From: Achatina immaculata
Lineage: Eukaryota > Mollusca > Gastropoda > Stylommatophora > Achatinidae
Length of the DNA stretch: 64,000 bases
Assembly (NCBI GenBank): GCA_009760885.1
Contig: CM019702.1
Span: 45,889,550 to 45,953,549, forward strand
Direction: 5' to 3'
Below the pieces are notes generated by a model. The model ran no database searches, was not told the DNA's origin, and saw only the letters and a program-made list of their open reading frames with translations. Shown one piece after another: positions 49,692 to 61,043 of this stretch. Positions within the stretch are counted from its first letter, which is position 1, and the number at the start of each line of letters is the position of its first letter. A program made the translations under genes and the position numbers.

Positions 49692-52244
49692 GATTTCTGT
49701 ATTGTCATCTCCGTCGAGTAGGTAAGATGGAGTGCAGCGAAGTAAGCTTACTGCACCATCTTAGAAAGCTTTTAATCAAACTGTGCAGACAGCTGTTGGT
49801 CCTGGACTGCTACCATTCCATGATCTGACCAAGACTTTGCTGCCGATCTCCCTACATGGACATGCACAGCTACAAACTTAAGTTTTATACTCAAACATAT
49901 AGACCACCGCCTGCCACAAGGAGCTGGACACTTCTCAAGCAGCACTTTCTCCTCATTATTCTTCATGTTCTCAGTCAAGATAACTTTCTCAAGCAGCACT
50001 TTCTCCTCATTATTCTTCATGTTCTCAGTCAAGATAACTTTCTCAAGCAGCACTTTCTCCTCATTATTCTTCATGTTCTCAGTCAAGACAGCCACAACTT
50101 GGCCAGTTATAGAATCTGCCGGGGGGCTCGAAATTTCATGGAAAAAAAAAATAAGGGAACTGTAAGATGTATAAGCCCTACTGGCTGTGTTTTGTAAGGA
50201 AAGAAAAGCAACATACCCTTTTAGAGACACCAACAGCAGGACAACCAGTAGAGAAGCAGGATCACCTTCTGACACACGAACAGAACTCAGCCAAAATTTC
50301 CATTGTCTCTCATAACAAAAGCGTCTAAATCAACCAAAGCGGTCTTCATACTTGACAGCTTTCATAAATTAGCAACGGTTAGCATCCACAGGCTTAGATA
50401 TCCTCCATCTCTGGGTTATTTCTTATCCAGGCGTTTCATCCGTATCACTGCTGACGACTACGCAGGACTGCTGACCCACGTGATCGAGGCTCTGCTGATG
50501 TCTCTACTCTTGGGCATGGTGTTTCTTGATCTGAAGTACGACCAGCAGTCTATACGTGACTGGTTCAGTGTCATGTTTATGATCAGTGTTATGTATCCTT
50601 TCATGGCCCTTCTGGGGGTCATTGGAACATGTGAGTACAGTATTCAGACACGCTGGTCCGTTCCATTCCTTTATAGTTTTGCTAGCTACGTACCTGACAA
50701 CCGAATAACATATTCTTCACGCATATTTCTAATTTCATCTTCGGTGAATTTATAATTTCCTGTCAAGTTTGATCCCCATGGTAAAATACAGCGCGTTCGG
50801 AAAATAACAGTGCGCTAACCCAGTGTCGATTCCGGTATCGTAATGATATCTTAATGACTGCGGCAGGTAGATGTGTCTTGATACCGCAGTCATTAAGATA
50901 TCACTACGATACCGGAATCGATACTGTGTTAGTGCACAATTACTTATGGGGCACTATATATGTAGCAACTTACTTTATCTGCGTTGTTAATGATTTTTTA
51001 ATCAGTATTTTCATGTAAAGTGTAAATAAGGTAAAGTCGAGCTTTTACAGAATTGAATATCAATTACTAACTATGAGTTTAAATGAGCTAACTATGAGTT
51101 TTACATGAGATAACTACGAGTTAAGTTATCTAATATGAGTTTTGTGTGAGCCATGAATTTTATATGAGCTAAGTAATATGTTCTATATGAGCTAACTATG
51201 AATCTCATGTATGAGCTAACTATACGTTTTATGTGAACTATCAGTTTAACGTGAGCTAACCATGAGTATATGTAAGATAGCTATGTAAGCTAGCTAACGA
51301 TGAGTAATATGTGAGATAACTATGCGTTTTAGCTTTTCTTTTTATGAACTAATATGTTACTGATTTCTTACTGACAGGCCACGAAGAGAGACGATTTTTG
51401 TACTTTGAATTACAAGACAAGCTTTATAGTCCTTCAGCCTATTACTTCGCCAAGGTAGATAGTGCAGGTTCATTTTGTTTTATCAACAAACCGAGATGTT
51501 TTCCTGACTGAAATAATGTATCTGCTTGTTTTTCATGCAGAGCTAGAGCATTTTGTTACGGAAGCGAAGGATAGAACTACATATGTTTTTATGGGAAAAA
51601 AAATTCACTTCTAACGTGATAAGTAAAACCACGGAATTTGGAGATGCGATGAGTATAGATGACAAGAGTGCTTCAAGTGAGGATTATTTATGTAGTTTTG
51701 CTACAAAGAAGAAGTCATTTCTAGGAAGATTTGTCGATGACAGCCTACAACAGGATATTCTGGAGAGACATCTCTATGCTGCTCAGCGGCTGCAGGAAGA
51801 TGCAATGATATGTACTGAAAGGAAGTTTCCAATTTCACGTTCACGTATCTCAAAAAAGCTGAAACTTGGTAATGTTACGTTTTTCAGCTTCTGCTATACA
51901 TAACCACGAGAACACATTACATTTTTTTTTAAATAAGAAAGTTAAACAGGATGTTTCATCAATATTCTTTAGTAATGAAAGTCGTATATTCTAATAAATC
52001 AGCTCCTCATACATACATACATACATACATACATACATACATACATGCATGCATACATACATACATGCATGCATACATACATACATACATACATACATAC
52101 ATACATACATGCATGCATGCATGCATACATACATACATGCATACATACATATATACATACATACATACATAATACATACATACATGCATACATACATACA
52201 TACATACATACTTGCATGCATGCATACATACATACATGCATACA

Positions 52245-52278
<34 letters not shown>

Positions 52279-55200
52279 CATACATAACATACATACATAC
52301 AAAATCGGTGTAGAATGTTCCTGTGGGTTTTATTAGTTTTATGACATATACTAAAAATAAGGGCGATAATAAGGAGACCAGATGTTATGTTGTAAACGGA
52401 GATTGTCTTAGTTTTGTAAGAAAAAAAAGCTCCGGTTATAAGCATCAAGAACAGTACAAAGGCCGCCTTCTGACATACACATAAAACTCAACGAAAATGT
52501 TCATTGTCTGTCAAGACCTTCAGTTTGACAATTACAATTTTTAGAAAAAAAAAACGAGGAGAATAATTATTGCTTCTGTGATGTCACAAAAGAAGAAGAT
52601 CAAGAGGACGAGCAAGAGAAATGATACTGGACAGTGACAGGATGGTGTGAGAGGAGATCACCAACTGAGCTGATGGCCTGCTTGAAGGATCGTGTACTCT
52701 GGAGAAGCATAATAGCCAACGACAGTCAGCACGGCACATCATGATGATAATGATGATGATGATGTCACATGCAATGAATGTGTATCGTAACAGGTCAAAA
52801 TGAAACTATTTTTTAAACGAAATATTTCCCGCTATATAAAATGCGCCGGCATATAGCTCAGTCAGTCAGTCAGTCAGTCAGTCAATTGGATGTCCTTTGC
52901 AGAACAACAGCTCTCCTGTAGGCAGCATATAGAACGTACTTATAATTTGCTAAGGAATATTTTGAAAAATAAAAATAAGATCTCATATTTCCGTGAACTT
53001 CATACCCTTCCCTTTAGTTCAGGATTGTCTACTACAGGATATTCCCCTGTTGGCCCTACTGAACTTCTTATGCAGAACATACGACTACTATACTTTTATA
53101 AATATTGCCATATCTGAACTTTCAGCTAACACGCGTTGGTTAGATTGCTTCGGGTTTATCGTGTAGCCCACAAACTACACAGCGTTGCTGAAACTGTACA
53201 GGCCTGTGCTTCTATCACTCATAACCCGAGGGCGGTTTATATCTATTCTTATTTTCTTTGTTGTGACCCATGTGGCGACTAATGTAGGCCAGGGGTGTGT
53301 CGGTATCTTCCTGGAATGCACTATAACGTTCTACAGTAATGTCCAACAATGCAATAACAGCAGCAACATTCATTGAATTCTGATTATGTTCTGTTTCTAA
53401 TTTAACAATGTTAGCTGATATTTACAGTAAATGCGGTAAGCAGCATACGAGCTTTTTACAACTCCATTATAAGAAATACATAATAAATAACATGTGACTG
53501 TCGGTAAGTAGCAGCGATACTTCATTGTACAGTAATAATCTTGTAGATTGTATGTATATTTATAGTTTTAATATTCAGACAATGATTCATTCATACTTAA
53601 CCAAAGTGTAGCGGCAGATAGATACAGCACGTTACCTGGTGTATGAAAAGAAGTAATGTAAGCCTATCTCGCGACGTGCTGCTGGTTTTCAGTTTTTTAT
53701 ATTTTAATAATATAATGGCTTGCAAGCATAGTTTCTATCTGATCTTCCATGTTGCTGTTTGAGTTTCTTCGAATATTTCCATTAAACGTTATAAGAATTT
53801 ATAGAAGACAGTCTTGGAATGTTATATAATTGAGGAAAAGAAAGAGAGGAAGACCAAGGCGAAGATGGCGGCAAGACATCGCTGATGATCTACGACTAGA
53901 TGCATCAGCAGCAAGCCATCTTGCTTACAGCCGAGAGGCCTAAAGAAGAGCTGTTGGGGAGGCAACGTTCCGCACGGGGCTTGCAAATGAGTGAAGCATA
54001 ATTTTATCATATATATATATATATATATATAAAGAGGTTAACAGATACTATCTTGGAAAAGATCTAGCGAAAGCAACATACAAAGAAATAGACAATAAAG
54101 TGAAAAGTTCAGCTAGAAGGAATAAAAGAGATGCATAGACAATGTAGCAAAAGAGGCAGAGAAAACAGCAAGAACAATAGACAGCAAAACTTTATATAAC
54201 ATACAAAAGGGACTAACAGGTGCTATTACATCTAAAGAAAGATCAATCCTTAGCAAATCTGGAACCCTATTAACATCAATTAAAGACTAAGAGCAAAGAT
54301 GGGCCGACCACTTCCAAGAAATACTTAATTCACCACACCTAAAAGAATTGATAAACCTTGAAACCGACTTACCAGCCCCACAACTAAATGCCACCCTGGA
54401 TGAAATTACACTGCATGAAATTGAAACAGCAGTGAATTTAATGGCTAACAACAAAGCTGCAGCTGAAGATGAAATAAAACCCGAGATATTAAAAGCTATC
54501 AATAGTGACAACATGAGACAACTACGGAGAATGTTTAATAAGATTTGGAAAGAAGAAAAGGTCCCTTCTAAATGGAAAAAAAGGAATCATTGTTATAATA
54601 CAAAAAAGGCAACCTTAGCGACTGCAACAATTGGAGAGGAGTAACCTTAGTATCAATGGTGTCAAAAGTATTTTGCAAAGCCATTTTGAATAGGCAATGA
54701 GAGAAGAACAAGTAGGATTTCGAAAAGGGAGAAGCAGTCTCGACCAGATCTTTACTTTAAGAATAATACTTGAAGAACATATTGAAAAGCAGAAACCATT
54801 AATACTGAACTTCATAGACTTTAAAAGGCATTTGATAGCATACACAGAGATTCATTGTGGAGTCTTTTAAGCCTATATGGAATACCATCTAAAATTGTCA
54901 ACATCATTAGGGACCTCTACAACGGATATATTTGTGCAGTCAAAGCAGAAGAAGAAATGAGCAAATTGTTCCAGATTGAAACAGGCGTGAAACAAGGATG
55001 TATACTATCTCCTTTGCTTTTTTTAAAATTGCAATAGACTTCATAACGAAAAAATACTGCACATGTAACACAGGTATTGATTGCGTACATGGGACCCAAC
55101 TAGAAGATTTTGATTTTGCTGATGACATAATTCTTATCAGTAACAATGTGAATTCCATGCAAGAAAAAACAGATAGGCTGTCTTCACTGGCTAGCAAAAT

Positions 55201-55896
55201 AGGACTTGAAATTAACAAGGACAAAACAAAAATAATGAAACTTTCCATTAATCAGAATGGAAAAATACTCGTAGAAGGGACAGCTGTTGAAGAAGTCAAT
55301 CAATTTGCATACCTTGGCAGCTACATAGACCAGGATGGTGGCACCAGAAAGGAAGTTAGAATTGCAAAAGCAGCATTGTCCTTCAAAAATCTTGAGAACA
55401 TATGGCATTCAAAAGTTATAAGCACAAAAACCAAGTTAAGACTATTCAATTCAAATGTAATATCTACCCTCATTTATGCATGCGAACAAAAGAAATAGAA
55501 AATAAATTAGACTCTTTTGAAATCAAATGCCTGAGGAAAATACTCTTCATCAAGGGGAACGAATTCAAGAACAATACAGAGATAAGGCAGATGACTGAAC
55601 AACAACCAGTCTCATGGGTGATCAGGAAAAGGAGATGGACATATAGTGGTCACGTGAGGAGAAGAAACGATTAGAGAATCCCAAAACAAGCTATCAAGTG
55701 GAACACAACAGGCCGAATAAAAAAGGCAGATCACTGAAAACTCTAAAGAGGACATTGTTAAAAGAGACCAAATCAATAGGCATAAAATCCCTTGATGAGG
55801 TTGAAAAGCTCGCCGAAAACTGGAAAAATTGGCGAACTACCTTGCGAGCCCTATGTGACGTTTAACGGCCCAGGAAGGATATAAGATATAAGATAA

Positions 55897-55932
<36 letters not shown>

Positions 55933-58900
55933 TTATCTTATATATATATATTCTTATATTATATATATATAATTATAATATATTCTGGATTCGTCAGGAC
56001 TCCAGTGTGTAGAAGTCTACTATCAGTCTAGTACCGGTAGCCACCCAAGGTGTATCCACACCCAATCATAGTAGTATAGGATACAGTGATTTCTTGGGGA
56101 TTTTTTTTTTAACGTGCGCTTTATATGGCTGGAAATGCGGTATACAGTGGTAGGGTCACTCTTTCGCATTAAAATAACTGTACCTGATTATATGTGATCT
56201 GTAAAAGCATAGAAACAGCTTACTGTATGCCATTATATGTGATCTGTCACAATGTAGAAACAGCTTACTGTTTTATATGTGATCTGCCACAGTATTAAAA
56301 ACAGCTTACTGTTTGCCATTATATGTGATCTGCCACAGTATAAAAACAGCTTACTATTTGCCATTAACTCTAGAACTTTTTACATGGTAATATGAGGTAG
56401 CTAATTATGACGTTTAAATCAGATTTTCAGCGATGTTCCCTTCCACTTGTTCTTCGTGTTGATCTACTGCATCCCAGTCTACGGTATGGCTGGACTGAAA
56501 ATCGATCCCTATAACTGTGGACTCGTAAGTCAGCCCTCTTGTTTATAACGTAAACGTATTTACACCGTTATACTCAGTTTTTCTACTACAAGCCTTTAAC
56601 AGAGGCAGTACTGTAGAGATGAGATCAATTTTAAGCGCTGAAAGAATGAAAGAGTAGATAGTGAAGTTTTAGTCACAAGGTTTCACGTGAAAAGAGCCTG
56701 GGTTGTACATTGGTTCTAGTCACGCTCTTCGAATTTGAAGTCAAAATGGCTATCAGACACCAACCTGTAGATATTATAAACATTCTGACCGCATGGTTAG
56801 ACACACCAGACTACTTTATACACACAGAAATAAGTGCATTAAAGGAAAGCAAACATTCACGTTTTAAAAAATGAATGCAGAATATACAAAAGTATAAAGT
56901 ACAATTCTCAAACAGTCAGACTAAAAACGTATACATTAAAATCTAAAATCTAACATATATCCAAATGTTCAAACTGTAGCTTCATCAGCTCTAGCTGGGA
57001 GTGAAGAATAGATTAATAGATGAAAACCACAGGCACAATGGATGGTACGAAGAAAGAGAGTATTACTGATAAAAGTAGATTCCACTCCACCATATATTCA
57101 GAGACTGATGTGTATTATCAGTGTAATATTAGTGTAATATCAGTGTAATATTAGGGAAATACCACCCAAGCGACGACTGAAACAGTTATATTCTTGGTTG
57201 ACGGGTTTTTTTTTTCTTTCCGGAAAGGAAAGCTTTATTACTATCATCATCATCATCAGGTGCCGTGCCGACTGGCGTTGGCTATTATGCTTCTCCAGAG
57301 TACCCGATCCTTCATGCAGGCCATCAGTTCAGTTGGTGATCTCCTCTCACACTATCCCGTCAGACTGTCCAGTATCATTTCTCTTGGTCTTCCTCTTGAT
57401 CTTCTGCCTTCTATTTTTCCTGTTGTTATAATATTTTCAATGCCCCCTCTTCTCATTGCATGTCCTATGAAAGTACGTTGTCTCTCTCTTATCTTTCTGA
57501 CAAGGTTTTTTGTCTCTCCAGCTCTTCTCATACATTCTTCATTAGTTATTTTTGCTGTCCAGGGGATTCGCAACATTCTTCTAATAAACCACATTTCTGC
57601 TGCTTCCAATGATTTTTGTGCAGACTTGCCTATTGTCCATGATTCACTTCCATATAACAAGGTAGGTTCAATATAGCATTTTAGGACTCGTTTTCTAACA
57701 TTCATTGATAAGGATGTGTTAACTAATATGTTTCTCATTCTCTGAAATGCAGTCTTTGCTTGGCCTATTCTGTTCCTAATTTCTGTTTTGCATTTCCCAT
57801 CTGAAGTTATTACTGCTCCAAGGTATTTGAATTTCTGCACCTGCTTTAGAATGGTTCCGTTTAATTGAATACTGCATGCTGGTGGATTCTGTTTCTTAGA
57901 TATAACCATAGTCTCTGTCTTTTTGATGTTCAAAGTAAGGCCTTTCTGTTCACTTTCTTTGGCGACTTTATCCAAGAGATTTTGCAGGTCTTGTTGGTTC
58001 TCCGCTATCAGTACTGTGTCGTCAGCATAACGAAGGTTGTTAATATTGTATCCTCCAATTTTTATGCCTGGTTCTTATTACTATGCAATACAAAAAAAAT
58101 CAAGCCTGCATCGTGTTCCATGATTTCAGCATTACTTTCCAAGTGCAAGTAGTTCCTAAACTACCATTAGCTAAGCCTGTTGATAGACATATTAGTTAAT
58201 ATGTAAAGAGTCTACATTTGGCACTAATTTCTGAAGACATTTATCTTTAAAGTACCTACATCGACCCCCCCCCCCCACTGCTGTGATTCTTAAGTATACG
58301 GAAATTACGCTTGTAAAACGATTGATAATGCCTTGTCTGGCAATGACATATATGAGTGCTTTAGGTCAGTGACAGACAGATCCAGAAAGACACCTTATAC
58401 CCCTATACTTTAAAACATACGTTTAAAAAAAGAAACTATACATGCCGTAAAATAACATTTTTTAAGCTGTATCAAGGGAGATTACACTCTCACTCTCACC
58501 TTCGAGTAATGTTCCCTGGGGACAGGTAGAAAATAGCGCTGGTAAGATGTTAATGCCAACTTTTTTATCACTGGATCTTCGCAAGTCATGTACACGCGTG
58601 TACAGTCTTGAGCTGGATTAAATTACTGGTTATTAATGCTATCCTGGGCAGTGCAGCCAGGACAAAGTGGGATTTTTAAGAGAACAGTTTCTTACACTGT
58701 TGTTTGATTTAGATGTTTTGAACAGCTTAATATTGGACGCCACTCATCCTCACCCCTTGGCTGTGATACGTTTTCTGGTGGGCTGTCGTACTGTTCAAGA
58801 CCACGTGTACACTCCACTGGCCTGTTCACAGAGTGTGCTTCGTAAGAGTGAGAAGAATCTGCTTCGAAAAGATTGGGTTCATCTGTTAAGTCAGTCAGCT

Positions 58901-61005
58901 GTGATAAACCTAACATGGCTTTACTGTCCAGGGGATGCGGGAGTACATGACAATTATGTGGCAGGCGGACTTGCTGCACGGGCAAAAATAAAAGGCAGAA
59001 TGACAATGGACAATGTCTTTACATTGCTAAGGCTGTAATGGATAGACTGCAGGAGAATGCAATTACGATGCGTCTATCACATATCACAAGTTTCTATTTA
59101 AACATTCTCTACGCTCCACCATGCGCATTTCTGTACATTTCTGAACGAGCACAATTTGAAAGTAGCACATTTTGAACGGGCGCATTTCTGAACGAGCGTC
59201 AGGAAAGCTATATATTCTTTCAAGTTACAGATGAGTGCTCTATTTATTTTACTTTTTTTAACATAGGATTCATGTAAATCTATACTTTATCTCCTCTCTC
59301 TAATTCTTCGTCCTATGTGTGTTTGTATGATTACGGCTCACGCCGAAATTCACAAATTTGTAGTTGTTAAATAATAAAGCTGTTCCCACTTTTTTCCTAG
59401 TTTATACATACAGGAGAATGAAGACCGGGAACATGGACGAACCATGCAGCTGTGAAAAAGACTGCTGGAGCTAGGACAAATTAAAGGTGCTAGCAGGAAA
59501 TCCAAACAGTGTGGCAGAAAACGCATCGTAAACAACCAACATCTGACAGGAACTATTAGCAAACGTGCTCTTCACTGGATGCTGCGGCATGCAGCGTGGC
59601 ATATATGGGGTTGTTCCGAATGCAGTGAACCCGGAGTCTGAATTTTTAATTTTGAACTTTGAACTCCATTGGGGTAGGGAATTGGGGGGGGGGGGCGGTT
59701 TGGCCTTGCATTATCACCTGATTTAGCCTCCACTGTCTGTCCCCTCACTGTTCTCTGCCGTAATCAATGTTCAAGTATTCAATTCTGACAAAAATGAATC
59801 TTCACAAAGGATGAAGTCTTACTATAACAATTTCAAGCACAAACACATATTTCCTTTTTTTCAGTATAACATTTTCAGTAACCCCATGTGATATATTGCA
59901 ATAATGAACTAATCTTTCCACTTTCAGTTTTTCCTCTTCGTATCCGTTTCTGTGTTCACGACTCGCTGTATAGCCATGATGTCAGCAGCCATCATGCCAA
60001 CATTTCAGATCTCCAGCTTGTTCGCGCAGATTTTTTTCTCTCTCTTCATCATGAGCGCCGGGTTCTTCATCAATATCAACAGCATGCTCACAGGTAAAAT
60101 TACGCAGGCCTGGATAGTAGTTTACCATAGAAGATATGGCTATAATACACCTAGACCAGTTCTATACAATGAAATGTAAAAAAAGAAGAAGAAGAAGAAA
60201 CTATAGAGTAAAGGCGCACAGAGTTGTATTTTTAATCTTTCCTTTCTTTCTCCGATCTCCCTGTCTGAGATCTCCCAATCCGATAAGGTGCTGTTGGATT
60301 ATCGCCCCCTTGTATTTTTTTAATAAATAGCATAAAAACACTATACATATCTGCGGTTAGCATCTTCAAAGATAATAGTGCAAGAATCTTCAGCTGCTGA
60401 AATGTTGTATGTTGCTGGATTCTCATACTGAAAAAAAATACCAGTATTATCATCCTGTGGCGTATAGCAAAGAAAGTCTTGGGTGCTATGCCCTTCAACT
60501 TGTTCTATCTCTTGTATTCACAGGTTCTTATATTTTTCATTATTACAGGGGGAAAAAGTGGAAAATATGATCATGCCAGGGTTTTCTTATCATCATCCAG
60601 AAAATCTACGGGATTAATTCCCCCCCCCCCCCACCAAAATGCAGATATTCTCAAAATAACCTCCTCCCCCCCCCCCCCCAAAAAAAAAAATGAAATACGA
60701 ATTCTTTTATTGCGCATGTTTAAGCATTTAAAAAACTTATTTTGTATTTTAGCTTCAGTACCTCATGCTTCAGGACGTGTTCACTAGACTTCATCATCAT
60801 CCTGCGTCAATATGTCACCACCCACTAACAAAGCCGGGGCGAGGGGGAAAAGCGGGGGGGGGGGGTATCTATCCGGTACGTTGTGCGTTGCTCCGCTTGG
60901 ACCAATAGTAGGATCTTCTGTTTTAAGCATGGATCTGGAGGGCTTGGGGGGAAGGGGAGTAGATGAAAAAAGCTGGGGAATAGAACTTTGTACCTATTTA
61001 CAAAA

Positions 61006-61043
<38 letters not shown>

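Noticed and set aside
49268..49725. Arg/Glu- and Ser/Leu-rich frames of up to 198 codons; also 35020-35329
   Set aside because: CT/TG microsatellite tracts read in different frames.
52007..52448. Frames of 73-149 codons of M-Y-V-C or Y-I-H-T repeats
   Set aside because: Translation of the (ACAT)n microsatellite on both strands.
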